Origin: Nannobrachium achirus
Taxonomy: Eukaryota > Chordata > Actinopteri > Myctophiformes > Myctophidae
Direction of reading: 5' to 3'
DNA: 64,000 bases
NCBI GenBank assembly: GCA_963921795.1
Contig: OY997647.1
Coordinates: forward strand, 52,681,646-52,745,645
Shown one piece after another: positions 12,760-24,676 of the stretch. A model generated the notes under the pieces. The model did not search any database, had not been told where the DNA came from, and saw nothing but the letters and a program-made list of their open reading frames with translations. Every line of letters starts with the position of its first letter. Within the stretch, counting starts at the first letter, position 1. The position numbers and the translations under genes were made by a program.

Positions 12760-13190
12760 GTCTCTCGGCCACGGGCGCGCTCCTTTCCTCCTCGGCTCCG
12801 CCGGCCTTCCGGGGCGCACTCGGTTCCCTCCCCGGCTCCGCGGGGACCCGAGGTGCGCTCGGTTCTCCTCCCGGCTCGGCCCTCCCCTTCTCAGCCACGT
12901 GACCGGCCCTCCTCAGGTGCGTTCGGTCCGTCGCTCGAACCGTCCCGCGCGGACGGTCTCTGGTTCTTAGGTACGCTCGTTTTCCTCTCCGGCTCCGCCG
13001 GTTCCCGAGGTACGTTCGGTCTTTCCCCCGGCTCCGCGGGGACCCGACACGAGCTCCTTCTCCACATGACCCCGCTGCTTCCGGGTTACGTTCGCTTCCT
13101 CCCCCGGCTCCGCTGGAGTCAGAGGAACGCTCGCTTCTCCCCTCGGCTCCGCCGGGGAGAACGTCACGTGCCCGTCCAACGTCATCACGT
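12760..13190 (+). repeat. GC-rich imperfect tandem repeats inside the DIRS element
   Basis: A block CCCGGCTCCGCGGGGACCCGAGG and variants of it recur about every 50-70 bp (near 12795, 12832, 12990, 13030, 13108 and 13143), each followed by a CGCTCGGTT-type segment. This is an unusual internal minisatellite for a DIRS element. Confidence 0.6.
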
Positions 13191-13799
13191 CAAGATGGGC
13201 AGACATTTGTAAGCCCCTCTTGGGGCGCTTGTTTTAAGGCACCTGGCCTCCCTCGAGAGCGGTGCCGACCAAGTCTCTTCGCTCTTCTTCCCTGACAGCC
13301 CTACTCTTGTTTTTTGGTGCATTCCAGATCGGGATCTCTCGCACCTTATCTAGGGGTTTTCAGGCCGTCTACTGGCTTACCCCTCTGCCCTTCAAGAGTT
13401 CTCTTCGTCAGGGAGACAGGCTGCATACAGCCGCCTTCTACTCTAGGGCGCGTGGAGTTCTTTCCGTCGTAAAGAGACTCCTTCCTGTCCCTCGTTCCCT
13501 ACTTTAGGTAGGGTTTCGACCCGCCCTAACCGGGCCGGTTTGTTTCGGTTCTTGAAAACCCTCTTTTTCAAGTTGCTGACTCCCGCCAGTCTTCTACGTG
13601 GAGGTGAGGGTGAACGCTGGTTCACCTTTCTGGTTTTAAGGGACACGTCTTCACTAGTCTCCTTCTTTCCACCTCACCGTCCTCCTTTCAGGTTCGCCTC
13701 CTAGGGGAAGTGCTCGAGTACACGGTTCTCCCCTCGGCTTGTCTCTGAGCCCCCGGGCCTTCGTCCTAGGGGCCAGGAGGGCATTCGGACCCTCTGCAG

Positions 13800-14900
13800 C
13801 GCCAGGCCGTCAGGTCACTAGCTACCCGGACGTCTGGTTGAGTTACGCGAGCTCCGTTCAGGAGGTGGCGCGTCACTTCAGGTTGGTTCGGGACCACCTG
13901 CAGTCTCCAGGGGTTTTGCTCCTCTCTAGGAAAAAGTGCCTTCTCCCCCTCCTCAGAGTGCCACTTTCCTAGGGATATTTCTGGACTCGCTGCCTTGGTC
14001 AAACGCCCCTCGTAGGAGGGGATAGAGATGTTTCTCTCCTACACAGCCTTCTCCCGGACAGAGTACTCAGTCCGTTTCGAGAGGGCCTCACACCTCAGGG
14101 GTTTTCTTAACCCTAACCCTGCACAGGGTACAACTGGACGTCTCCACGGGAGACCGCTCTAAGGTGGTTGTTTCCCTTCGGATCCCGCCCACCGAGGGTC
14201 GCGCTCCGGTACAGGTTTCTCACTAGACCTTGGAGGTCTTGCTATCCTGGCAGCAAGCCGACCTTCGGTCGGCTGGAGCCAGGATGGGAGAGGTGTTTCA
14301 CCGTGGGGTGATCACCTCGGACGCCAGCCTTTCAGGCTGGGGCGCGACTCCGGAAGAGCGCAGTAAGGGGCCCTCAGGGCCCGGGGGTGCGAGTCCACCT
14401 TATCACCTACTCAGAGCTGATGACGGTGTTGCTGGCCCTTCGTCACTTCGATCCCCTGATCCTGGGTGGGCACGCCCTCATCAGGACGGTCAACACCACG
14501 ACTTTGTGTTTTGTCAACAAACAGGGGGGGCTGAAGTCCCGAGAGCTAGACAGGTTAGCTCGGGCCACGACTGTGGTACCTAGTCGACTACAGTCGTTCA
14601 GGGCCTCTCTTGTTCCGGGCCTCCTGTTCAGCGGGGCTTTTCTGCTGTCCAGGGGTAACCACGTTACGAGATCTGGTCTCCCCGCCCCTCGGTGGCGGAG
14701 GAGATAGGGATCGGGTCTTTGACCACCGGGTGACAGACTTGTTCGCGTCGTCAGGGAACGGTCAGTGTTCTCTGGACCTTGGTCTGAGGGGGACTTCCCC
14801 TCTGGACCTAGACGCTCTGTCTCGCAGCTGGCCGCAGGGCCTTCGGTCTGCGTTTTCACCGCTAGAGCTGTCTCGTCCGACCCACGTTAGGGTCAGAAGT
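13800..14900 (+). pseudogene. DIRS reverse transcriptase / RNase H region
   Basis: Recognisable blocks include a late RT motif (HFRLVRDHLQSPGVLLLSRK, near 13876) and an RNase H-like stretch (RTVNTTTLCFVNKQGGLKSR, near 14484) followed by ELDRLAR, all typical of DIRS/Ngaro polymerases. Broken fossil. Confidence 0.7.
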
Positions 14901-14989
14901 TACTCCCCAGTGTTGCTCTGGGTGGCGCCGAATCAGGGGACTGGGAGACCCACCGGTCTAGTGCCTAGACCGGTGGGTCTGGCACTTGT

Positions 14990-16030
14990 AAGGGAGTGGC
15001 GGTGGGCCGCCGCCCTGGCCTCTGAGGTCTTAGACGAGACGCAGAGGGCCAGAGCCCCTGGTACTCTAGAAGTGTACACGGGGGTTTGGGAGGCCTTCGC
15101 CTCTTGATACAGGTTGAACCGCCCTTCGGTGGTTTTGGCCCTGGCGTCCTTCTGGACTTTTGGACTTCATCAGTCCGGTATAGTCCAGAAGCTGGCAGCC
15201 CCTACTTTTAGGGGCTATGTGGCTGCCTCGAGGGTTGCCACCTGGGTTTGGAGGGTTCTTAACCTTCTAAGAACCCTTGGTTGCCTCAGTTTTGACTGGT
15301 TTCAAACGAGGCGCTGCTGCGGCTAGACCGTGGGTTCCCTCTTGGGTTCTAGAGGGGATCCTAAGGGGTCCGAGTCAGGCTCCTTTGAGCCTTTTGGGAG
15401 ATTTTCTCCTTGGAGCCTTTTCCTAAGTCGGCTCTTTTCCTGGTTCTGTCTACAGCCAAGAGGGTCAGTGACCTTCATGCTCTCTCTGTAGCTGGGGGCT
15501 GTAGGAGGTTTTCTGGGATTGACCGCAAGGTCTTTCTCTAACCTTTCCTCAGGTTCTTACTCAAGAACGGGAGGATTTAGGAAGTTCCGGTGGAACTTCT
15601 GGCCTTTCTCCCTCCTCCTTTCGCTTCGGAGGAGGATAGGAGGTTAAACTGTCTTTGCCCGGTTAGGGCTCTGAGAGTTTACTGTGAGAGGACTGAAGAC
15701 CGCAGACGGTCTGGTAGTCTGGTTGTCTCACATGGTAAGTCCACTGGCAGGACGGAGATCGCGGAGTCGTCTCTGTCTGGGTGGATTGTGGAAGCCATTG
15801 TTTTGGCTCATGACAGTGCGAAGATGGCTAGGCCCTTCGGCCTGTAAGCCTATTCGACTAGGGGAGTTTCCTCTTCTTGGGGTCTCGCTAAGGGGACTTC
15901 CATTCAAGAGGTGTGTATGGCGGCTAGCTGGAAGTCGCCTTACACTTTTGCGGCTTATTTTCACCTGGACTTGGCGCCTCCTTCTTTGGCGCTTTCTGTT
16001 CTTGAGGTGGCCGCCTCCTCCCCTTCCCTA
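14990..16030 (+). pseudogene. DIRS tyrosine recombinase region
   Basis: Blocks resembling the DIRS recombinase are visible: RARAPGTLEVYTGVWEAF near 15046, then PVRALRVYCERTEDRRRSG near 15660 and a C-terminal MAASWKSPYTFAAYFHLDL near 15917. The enzyme would integrate a circular DNA intermediate without making a target duplication. Broken fossil. Confidence 0.7.
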
Positions 16031-16239
16031 GGAGGTGAGACTCTTAGTAGTGTTCTCCCTCAGGTTGTTTTTGTAAGTGTCTTTACACTTTTTCTTCCTC
16101 CACACAGACCAGAGGGTAGTGGTCGTGGTGGAGGGGGGCCCTTTTCCTGGGTTAACCCTTCGGTTGTAACTTGGGGCAGACTAGGATTGAGGTGGGTTCC
16201 GGTGGGCCTAGTCTGTAAGGGTTCCTTAATTTTATGTTT

Positions 16240-16339
16240 CCCATAGGAGTGGAGTGCTGACTGGAGATTCGTAAACAAACACAAGTGTTTCGTATGAAAC
16301 ACCTGTTTGTTAAGAATCGGAAGGAAGCACTCCACTCCG
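16240..16339 (+). repeat. DIRS internal complementary region
   Basis: The first part is the reverse complement of the left extreme end (9964-10003) and the second part the reverse complement of the right extreme end (from about 16536 to 16594). The two meet as they would in the circular intermediate, which fixes both element ends to the base. Confidence 0.85.
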
Positions 16340-16813
16340 GTGAGGACCCTGTTCGTGAGTTTGCGCAGAGCTCTCTCAAAAGAGGGGGAACATCCGGCGG
16401 ATGGGGAATTTATAGGGGTCCGCCTCCGGGCGGGTACGTCATTTGACGGACATACCCTTCGGCCAATGGGAATTGTCCTACGGGAGTTTATGTGAGTGAT
16501 TCTGTTATTCTTGGTCGCCGCTAGCGACACCCATAGGAGTGGAGTGCTTCCTTCCGATTCTTAACAAACAGGTGTTTCATACGAAACACTTGTGTTTTGC
16601 ATTCATCATTTTAAAAATGATTTAAACTAGTGAAAACAGCCGATCTACAAGCACACAACGCCTCGCACCGCGAGGCGTTGTGTGCTTGTAGATCAGCTGT
16701 TTTCACTACTTTTGTGCGACGGCCTTGTATGATGAAGCAGGGCTTTACTTTGCGAAAAAATTTACAAATGTGAAACTTGGAGATACGAGGTTTCTGCCTG
16801 ACAGTGACGATAT

Positions 16814-17449
16814 GAAATAGGTTAATCCAGGCACAACGGAATAAAAAAACAACGTAGAAAAACAGCACCTTCCGATGGTTAACGGAATGGTTACGTAATG
16901 GACAGCCAGCAGCACGAACATTCCATGTTCTGAGTCAACTCCCTCTACGCACTGTCAGGAAATCCCTGCAGGACTATTACTGTTTCCTCACAGACAGAAA
17001 TGTAAATTGATTTATTCACTTAATATTGATCAACACGCTACTATTTTCTCATCTTGGCGAATAAATAAGGCTATGGATATGTGAATAAATAAGGCCATGG
17101 ATATGTGATTCACACACACATTATTACCCTTGTTATCCCACTGAGGGCAGGCGTATATCAGCAGCAGTCTGTGCTGTTGTTTCCTTCCAAGCCCTCTGGT
17201 CATAACAGACGTGACATACCATAAACAGAGGACAATGGCCGGCCACAATGCTATCAGCGTGTCAACTTCCTCAATATGACAGGTATGGTTACATAAAAAA
17301 TACATTTGACCCACAAAGGCTGAGCTATATATATATATATATATATAGTATAGTATATATGAAGTAAAAGCCAGGAAACATCAGCATGGCTCAACACAAC
17401 AGAGTAGAGAATACTGTATAGTGGAGTGAACTGCAGCAGAATACAGCGG
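16814..17449. other. Unique DNA, no gene found
   Basis: Contains a short direct repeat (AATAAATAAGGCYATGGATA, at about 17062 and 17085) and an (AT)n tract at 17328-17346. Nothing coding was recognised. Confidence 0.5.
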
Positions 17450-17989
17450 CATACATGAGTACACACATAGACACCAAAGGGGGCTTGAGCCCCTGCCCTT
17501 TTATCCGTCTGTAAAAAGTGCCCTCTCCAGACCATGAATGCTGTTTTTACTATGGTGAAAGAAACACAAATGCCCTCTTTCAATGCCATACCTGAAGGCA
17601 GCATTCAAGATAGATATGCCTGGCCCAAACTCTCCTGAATGCAGCATCTTATGTTGAAAGAATTGCCCTTTCTGTATATATAAATCCATGCTATACGCCA
17701 CATCTCCAGTATCTAACATATAATTTTCCGAATGTCTGTCTGTCTGTCTGAGTGTCTGTCTGAAACCGCGTTTCTCCTCAGTGGCTGGAGCAATTGATCT
17801 GAAATCGCATCACCATCAGCATATGAACACACCTGACATAACTGTGAAGCCCGTTTGTCACTTTCACAAATCGTATGCTGTATAATTGCATTTTTATGGT
17901 GTATCTATATCTATTTAGCCTACAGTACCTTTTGTGACCACACATGTTAAGGGAGGGGCGCTGTTGTTCAGGCCATGCACAATCACACA

Positions 17990-18050
<61 letters not shown>

Positions 18051-18503
18051 GGGGGGGGGGGAGTGTGTGTGTGTGCAGGCGGGCGGGCGGGCGGGGGGGG
18101 GGGGGGGGGGGGGGTGGTTCTGGCCCTGTTACAGATGTTGTCCAAAATCATGCAGATCGGTACACAGTATCTCTGTAGCCGTTAAATGGAACGGGTATTT
18201 CTTACATTGATGCTCCTACATATTAGCATGCAAGCACCAGTTAAAGTTACTTTCCATCCCTCATATACTGTGTGCACAGTGCACATCCCATAATCCACAC
18301 ACTGCACATCATTTCGGAGCTCATATCTTTGAACGGGTAAGGGCTAGTTTGACTTGATTATGCTTAGTTCAGTGTGGTATCAAGCATCGAAAATAGCAGA
18401 CCTCCAAGCTCTTGTGAGCTTAGTTGGAGGTCTGCTATTTTCACCAAAAGGCCCTTTTAGAAATGTCAGCCCCTGCCTCTCTAACATTCTCTGCACGTCC
18501 CTG
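17450..18503 (+). mobile_element. Family B hAT MITE, copy 3, interrupted by another element
   Basis: Perfect 8 bp target duplication TACAGCGG at 17442-17449 and 18504-18511. The left part (17450-17716) and right part (18351-18503, with a hairpin module at 18384-18440) together make one ordinary family B copy. The 635 bp between them are foreign. Confidence 0.88.
17717..18350 (+). mobile_element. Helitron-like insertion carrying a (CA)n tract
   Basis: The insert starts TCTAACATATAATTTTCCG and ends GGGCTAGT, placed between A and T of the family B host. This fits the TC...CTAG ends of Helitrons, and fish non-autonomous Helitron relatives often hold GTCTGTCTG runs and a microsatellite. It contains (CA)n at 17991-18048 and G runs at 18049-18114. 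No strong 3' hairpin was seen, so the class is tentative. Confidence 0.45.
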
Positions 18504-19035
18504 TACAGCGGAGCCGAGCAGAACAAAGTTGAATAAAGTAGATGTGAGTAACTTAAACGCTGAGTAGGACTGAGAGTACACGTGGGTGATTTGACTTCTC
18601 CTATAGGACGGCATGCAGTAACAGTCCACTGAGAGTTCTGACAACAAATGGATTACGTTGTAACGACTTAAACCCTATGCAGTATACTTACAGTAGTTGA
18701 CTGGGGGTCCCCCAGGGCTCTCTACTAGGTCCACTAGTATTCTATCTTAATCTGTTAAATCTATAAGCAGAACAAAGCCCATATAGTTTGGCTTGTACAG
18801 TTGTAGATCTGCTATTTTCACAGTGTGCTAAACCCCAGAAGGGTTCAAACCTGACATTTTAAGGCCCAAGTAACCCGCTATAGGGGCATGAGTGTCCGAA
18901 CTGAGCAGCCGGCGGCCTCACGGGCCGACGAGGGCTCCGTCCGAATGGGGGGCAAGCCTCGGCGGGCGAAATGGGTCATCATGGCGTTAACCCCGAAACA
19001 AGCGCTCCCTTCCCACCTCTCAGCCCTATCAGACT
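18504..19035. other. Spacer with a partial hairpin arm
   Basis: No gene was found. A half-module (GTAGATCTGCTATTTTC) lies at 18802-18820 without its left arm. Confidence 0.5.
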
Positions 19036-19311
19036 GGGGCCTTTTCCACCGGCAAAAGAACCTTGGTTCCAGAACCAGTGCCGATTCAACTTTCTTGGAA
19101 CCTTGGTAAGTTCTTGCGAACTGGCTTGCGTTTCCACCAGATTGAACCATGATCGAACCAGAGGAACCAAGGATTTTGTGGTTCCCGTTCGGAACCAACT
19201 TTTACGGTTCGGAACCAACTCGGTTCTTGGTGGAAAAACTCACCTCTGGTTCATCCCATACATAGGCGGGAGAAAGAACCAGAACCGGTTCTTTGCCGGT
19301 GGAAAAAGCCC
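19036..19311 (+). mobile_element. MITE with GGGCTTTTTCCACCGGC ends
   Basis: The left GGGGCCTTTTCCACCGGCAA and the right TTGCCGGTGGAAAAAGCCC are inverted repeats of about 25 bp. The interior is a series of GGTTCC/GGAACC motifs. No coding capacity. Confidence 0.7.
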
Positions 19312-19677
19312 TAATGTGTCTCGGCTGGAGTGTCTGTACGGGAGAACAACCATACACATACGGCGGTGCGTGTGAGGACAGAACATGGCATGAAAGTGCG
19401 CGCAGAGCGGAGGAGAACGCGGAGTGTCAGACAACAACAAAAAAACACGTAATGTAATGCACATGTACTACATGTACAAGCTGAACGGTACAAAGCAGAG
19501 AGAGAGAGAGAGAGAGAGAGAGACGACGCGATGCGGCGGCGGCGGCTCTTTCCAGAAGGTACATCCACTGGTCTGTGTGATTTGATAACGGGGCTGCAGG
19601 AAGGTCGGCCCGTTCTGCTGACAGTCAGCATGTACGCATGTACCGCCTTAGTGAGAACTATCCTCTATGCAGCAGCA
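19312..19677. other. Spacer with short (GA)n tract
   Basis: (GA)n at 19498-19522, then CpG-containing unique DNA. No gene was recognised. Confidence 0.5.
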
Positions 19678-20247
19678 TTAAGCCTTGAATACCTGGAACG
19701 CGCCCGAGTCGCGTTAGATTTTGAACCACTTTTAACCATTATTTAATGGTTTAACTGTTGAAAAATCGCAGATATACAAGCTCACAGCGCGGCACCGAGT
19801 GCCACGCTGCGAGCTTGTAGATCTGCTATTTTTGAAAAATCATGAAAACATTTTTTCAATATATATTTTTAAAAGCAATGTTTTGTAAATCAAATCTCTG
19901 CTTCTGGGGGGGGGGGGGGTCCCTGGAACAACATATTTTGAGATGGGGGTCTGCGGCCAAATAAATGTAATTTTGGGGTCATGAAAAAGTCATGAAAAAG
20001 TGACATGAAAAAGTGAGAACCACTGATTTAGAGGAAGGATTTAGAAGTCGGGTCAAAAATCGGGGTCAAAGATATTCAAAGACTGGCACACATTTTCACT
20101 ATTTAAAAAAAAATAGCAGATCTACAAGCTCGCAGCGCACTGCGAGCTTGTATATCTGCTATTTTTCAACGGCTAAAGCATAAAATAATGGTTAAAGTGG
20201 TTAAAATCGAACGCGACTCGGGCGTGTTCCAGATCTTTGAGGGTTAA
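19678..20247 (+). mobile_element. Family A two-hairpin MITE with TTAA ends (copy 1)
   Basis: TTAA stands at both ends, and the inverted ends share GGAACRCGCCCGAGTCGCG; the right end reads CCCTCAAAGAT inward. Hairpins lie at 19765-19833 and 20108-20165, with the family A middle between them (TTTTGTAAATC, CTTCTGGGG, GAGATGGGGGTC). TTAA plus CCCT ends resemble piggyBac-class elements. Confidence 0.75.
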
Positions 20248-20707
20248 ATCAGAGCCCTCACAGTGAAAATGATTGCTCTAATCTAATTCAGTGCCGTGTG
20301 TCGGCCTCCCCCCCCCCCCTTCCACCCCCCCCCCCCCTTCTACTCGCGGCAGACACACACAATGTTCTGTGCCATGGCGTCCCATTCCCAGGAAACGCAT
20401 GCGGACCCGTTCAGTGGCATTCCGGCAGCAATCCAATTAAGTTTGATTTCAATTCAATTACAGCCCGGTTAAGGGAGATAGAGTGGAGTCCCATTGAAGG
20501 GACTTTGGCTTGGGAATTCCATTTACTACTAGAGGAAGTCATTGGTGTTCCATGATATTCAGGTTGGGGGGAATGAGGTTCTGAGAGGGGGGTAAAAAAG
20601 AGGAGGACTGATAGGAAGTCCATTCCGCGGCGGTCCGGTACTTTGGGTATGAAATAGCGTGCTTTTTTGGGAAATGCGGCACACACAAACAGTATGTTGA
20701 GATACAC
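20248..20707. other. Unique DNA, candidate conserved non-coding segment
   Basis: C-rich runs at 20309-20337, then a repeat-free stretch (20380-20540) with several AATTAA/CAATTA homeodomain-type cores. No coding frame is credible. Conservation is an inference only. Confidence 0.3.
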
Positions 20708-21257
20708 ACAGGGGCGTCACAAGGGGGGGGGGGGGGGACTGAGTCACCAGGGCCCAAGGTGGAGGGCCTGTCATTATTCTATACTTTAGCTATTGAAAAA
20801 TAGCAGATATACAAGCTCACAGCGCGGCACCGAGTGCCGCGCTGCGAGCTTGTAGATCTGCTATTTTTGAAAAGTCGTGAAAATGTGTGCAAATCTTTGA
20901 ATATATGTATTTTTTAAGCAAACAACTGTAACTCAAATTTTGCTTCTGGGGGGGGGTCCCTGGAATTAAATATTTTAGGATGGGGGTCCGTGGCCAAATA
21001 CATATCATTTTGGTGGTCCTTGACGTGAAAAGGTTTGAGCACCACTGACATAGAAACATGGGTTTTTCAAAATAGAAAACCTTCAAAGACATTTTCACGA
21101 TTTTTCAAAAAAATAGCAGATCTACAGGCTCGCAGCGGGGCACTCGGTGCCGCGCTGTGAACTTGTATATCTGCTATTTTTCAACAGTTAAAGCACAAAA
21201 CAACGGAGTGAATCCTTGTTGCATCCCGGGGCCCAGAATGTGGTGCGACACCCCTGC
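20708..21257 (+). mobile_element. Family A two-hairpin MITE with hAT-type ends (copy 2)
   Basis: Ends are CAGGGGCGTCAC and GCGACACCCCTG, flanked by the 8-mer AGATACAC on both sides (one extra base at each joint). Hairpins lie at 20798-20872 and 21110-21183. The core matches the TTAA copies, but the outer 60-90 bp are unrelated to theirs. Confidence 0.85.
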
Positions 21258-21705
21258 AGATACACACACACTGTGCGTTCAGATACAAGCCCATCAGGCC
21301 CCGGTTCAACAGCAAGAAAAAAACTGCAGCGCTCTCTCACAGGAAGACATCTGCTGCGTGTGTCTGTCTGCGCGACCGCAAGCAGCAAACTGTCAACAAC
21401 TATCTGCACCCCCAATCTGCCTCAGCGCGCGTGTACGTGTGCACAATGTGTACGCGTGTGTGTGCGCGTGTGTGTATGTGTGTGTGTGTGTGTGTGGGCA
21501 TGCAGACTCGGCTGTGCCTGCTGATCATCAAGGGGGGGTCAAGGACCCCCCCCCCCATTAATATGCATTTGGCCGCATGCTAGTATAGATCAGATATATA
21601 AAGTGATTTTGAGGCTATATAATCTAATTTTTCTGGGGACAGACAGGAACCCCCACAAGGACCCCCTGGGGGTCCCAGGAGGTTATACTGTTGTTTTACG
21701 AGATA
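21258..21705. other. TG-rich spacer
   Basis: Holds imperfect (TG)n near 21450-21497 and C/G runs at 21534-21555. No gene was found. Confidence 0.6.
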
Positions 21706-21713
21706 CTCACCTG

Positions 21714-22186
21714 CAGGGGTGTCGTGACCAAATTCTGGGCCCTGGGTGCAAGGAGTCACTCACATTTTGTGCTTTAACTATTGAAAAATAGCAGATATAC
21801 AAGCTCACAGAGCTTGCATATCTGCTTGCATATCTGCTTGCAAATCTTGTACATTTGTGCAAGTCTTTGAATATTTCAAATTCTTCTAAGGCTTTTTGAA
21901 AAAACCTATGTTTCTATGTCAGTGTGAAGGACCCCCAGAATGATATGTATTTGGCCACGGACCCTACATCAATTTGAGTTACAGATGTTTGCTTAAAAAA
22001 AAGACATATATTCAAAGATTTGCACACATGTTCACGACTTCTCAAAAATAGCAGATCTACAAGCTTGCAGCGCTGTGAGCTTGTACATCTGCTATTTTTC
22101 AACAGCTAAAGTATAAAATAATTAAGGCCCCTCCACCTTGGGCCCTAGTAACTCAGTCCCACTTCCCCCCCCTTGTGACGCCCCTG
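21714..22186 (-). mobile_element. Family A two-hairpin MITE with hAT-type ends (copy 3)
   Basis: Ends CAGGGGTGTCGTG and GACGCCCCTG; target duplication CTCACCTG / CTCATCTG (7/8). Hairpins at 21785-21833 (shortened) and 22046-22100. Orientation is opposite to the copy at 20708. Confidence 0.82.
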
Positions 22187-22319
22187 CTCATCTGTCTGTC
22201 AGTCAGTCAGTCATTCTCCCTTTTTGTTCTCAGATGCACAAATCAGGCTGTCTACACAGCTTTCATTTCAGACCATCCATCAGTATCAATCAAACACGAA
22301 TAAGTACCCTGTCTGAAGC

Positions 22320-22441
22320 ACACACACACATGCACGCACGCACGCACGCACACACACAAGGAGTCACGCAGGCACGTGCACACACTCACACACACACACG
22401 TCAATGGCAGTGGATACGCTATCCGCATAGTTTAGTAAGTC

Positions 22442-22523
<82 letters not shown>

Positions 22524-22889
22524 TTCTGACACGTTGCTCTATTGATTTTGTTGTCTCATCCTAATGGTCTCACACCCATCCATCACTATAGCTGCTGCTA
22601 GCACTCAGCTAGCAGGACAACTGCTTAGGACTGAATTAAGAAGAGACAGGATAGACAGGTGAAAGGTGTGCGTGCGTGCGTGCGCGTGCATGCGCGTGCG
22701 ACCCGTGCGTGTATCTGCCTATGAATGAATAGTATGTTGTGTGTCAGCTGGAATAAAGTGTGTGTGCGTGCATTAGTGTAGTGTGCGTCAGTGTATGTAC
22801 AATATGTGCCTGCGCACCTGTGTCTGTGCGTGTGTGTGCGTGTGTGTGCGCGCGCGTGTGTGTGTGGGCGTTCCTGTGCGTGTGTGAAT

Positions 22890-22968
<79 letters not shown>

Positions 22969-23229
22969 CACGCGCGCGCGCACATGTGTGAATCAGTGTA
23001 TGTGTGTGTATGTAATGTGCTTACCATTGTGTATGATTTATTAATTCTTTGGTATTTGCAAAGCATCAAGGGTGATAAAATATAAAATAATAGGATGTAT
23101 GTGTGTGTGGGGGGGTGTGAGTGTTTCAGTGTTAATGTCTTCAGACATGATTTCAGACCCCTTAGCAAATGCCCTTTGACCTCTGCCTCTAACTCTTACC
23201 CTGCGGTGGTACTTAAGTGCTATAAGGCC

Positions 23230-23300
<71 letters not shown>
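22320..23300. repeat. Cluster of long (TG)n / (CA)n microsatellites
   Basis: Perfect or near-perfect tracts at 22443-22521, 22891-22962 and 23232-23300, with CA/CG-mixed runs around 22320-22400 and 22660-22880. Frames over them encode only Cys-Val or Thr-His repeats. Confidence 0.92.
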
Positions 23301-23301
<1 letters not shown>

Positions 23302-23423
23302 TATTAAGTGTGATATTAAATGCATTCAGGTACATCATACAGTACATACACACATTCTCTGGGTTAATTTATATCAGAAAGTGTACACATGCACTCTCTG
23401 ATCAGTGGCAGCGTCCTAGGTTG

Positions 23424-23757
23424 CAGTGGTTCCCAAACGTTTTAACTCGAGACCCAAAAGAGAGATTTTTGCCCGTGACCCAAACTAGCAAAAATAGCAG
23501 CTCTACAAGCTCACAACGCGTCGCTTCGCTTGTAGATCGGTATTTCCACTACTTCTTAAACATTTGTTTTGTAATTCATAGAATTTCTCAGATTTTTCTT
23601 AGATTTCTTCATGTAACATTGAATTGTGTTTTTTTTTATTTCATGAAAAAAAAAATATAATAATAATAAAATAAAATAAATAGAAAACAAAAAACAAAAG
23701 GTCCCATGAAGATCTGTCTGTGACCCACAAATGGGTCCCGACCCAGTGTTTGTGAAA
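23424..23757 (+). mobile_element. hAT-like MITE with CAGTGGTTCCCAAACG end and hairpin module
   Basis: The left end CAGTGGTTCCCAAACGTTTT and the right end TGTTTGTGAAACAGTG are the usual fish hAT style, with ACCCAAA and GGGTC blocks inside. A hairpin module is present at 23485-23555, with a shortened right arm. Confidence 0.65.
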
Positions 23758-23772
23758 CAGTGCTATAGTTAA

Positions 23773-23915
23773 GCAATATTACATGAGAGGGTGTGGGATA
23801 ACTGAATTATTTGCACGACAGTGATGCGGTCAGGAACGAGCCGTAGGCGAGTTCCGAGGAGCATCACTGGAGTGCAAATAATTCAGTTATCCCACACCCT
23901 CTCGTGTAATATTGC
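23773..23915. repeat. Near-perfect 143 bp palindrome
   Basis: GCAATATTACATGAGAGGGT at the left is mirrored by the reverse complement at the right. Arms of about 50 bp enclose a second inverted pair (AGTGATGC / GCATCACT) and a GAACGAGCCGTAGGCGAGTTC loop stem. It is a foldback MITE or cruciform-forming unit of unknown family. Confidence 0.75.
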
Positions 23916-24676
23916 AATTATACAACTGTTGCCCTTAAAAAAAACACGTCAACTTAATTTCATTGTAATTAAGATATTCGATAGGAATTTGTAATTTTTT
24001 AATGCCACATTTAGCTACTCTGTCCCTGAACGTCACATGAAAACCGCTAGCCTAGGCTGCCTAGCCGCCTAGCATAGTGTGGGGAGTGAGGAGCGCTTGC
24101 GGTCTTTCGTGACCAACGCAGCTGACTTCTTTACTTGATGAGAGACCGTGCATCTGTGCTCGTTATATGCACGGTTGGAGAGCCTGTTTTCCATTGAGAG
24201 CCCGACTACCCGTTGTATAATATAGGGTAAACAATGGACAGTGGACTTAGCAATCGTCCATTCACACAGAACACAGACGAACACTTCCTGTCTCCCCGGC
24301 TCCAACCATGCGTCCAATCATCACAGAGGTGTGTCCCCGTACGCCAACTCTTCATCTCAGCTCTTCAATCAACCAATAAACACAAACACTGTCAGCCAGT
24401 CTCCAACGTATCGTTCCTCAAAGCTGCAATCTGTAATTGTATCCGTTTAAACCCCAGCATCCGTACTGGGGAGAAAATAACAGAAATATAACAACCTCCT
24501 GGAAGTCCCCGGGACCAAGTACCGTACCTTGGACAATACCGTAGGGCTTTTTTTTCTTCCCCATTCCCCAACCCTGTGGGGTGCACTGCACTCCCCAATA
24601 CTATACAGTATAACTACCACAGCTGCATTGGTCTCCCTATACTCTTACATAGACCAATTTAGACCCTGGTGCCGGG
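23916..24676. other. Unique DNA, no gene found
   Basis: AT-rich to mixed DNA. Open frames are short and unlike known proteins. Confidence 0.4.

Larger units (their letters stand above)
9964..16594 (+). mobile_element. DIRS-like tyrosine-recombinase retroelement (broken)
   Basis: It is 6631 bp long with inverted terminal repeats (9984-10155 against 16377-16548), a 3' internal complementary region whose halves copy the outermost left and right ends, a gag-like region, an RT/RNase H region and a tyrosine-recombinase region. There is no target-site duplication, as is usual for DIRS. It is clearly broken, with at least several breaks in the coding regions. It inserted after the family C host element. 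Age is probably moderate: the inverted repeats are still close to identical. Confidence 0.88.
9918..16813 (+). mobile_element. Family C element, copy 2, split by a DIRS element
   Basis: The left end ATATCGTCGTTGTCGG at 9918 runs to 9963 (CCGTTTG). The same element resumes at 16595 (TTTTGCATTC), carries a near-perfect 79 bp palindrome at 16629-16707 and ends CAGTGACGATAT at 16813. Removing 9964-16594 restores the family C consensus exactly at the joint. Confidence 0.85.

Noticed and set aside
18888-19375. Overlapping frames on both strands as a possible gene pair
   Set aside because: Most of the stretch is an inverted-repeat MITE with GGTTCC motifs, which opens frames on both strands.
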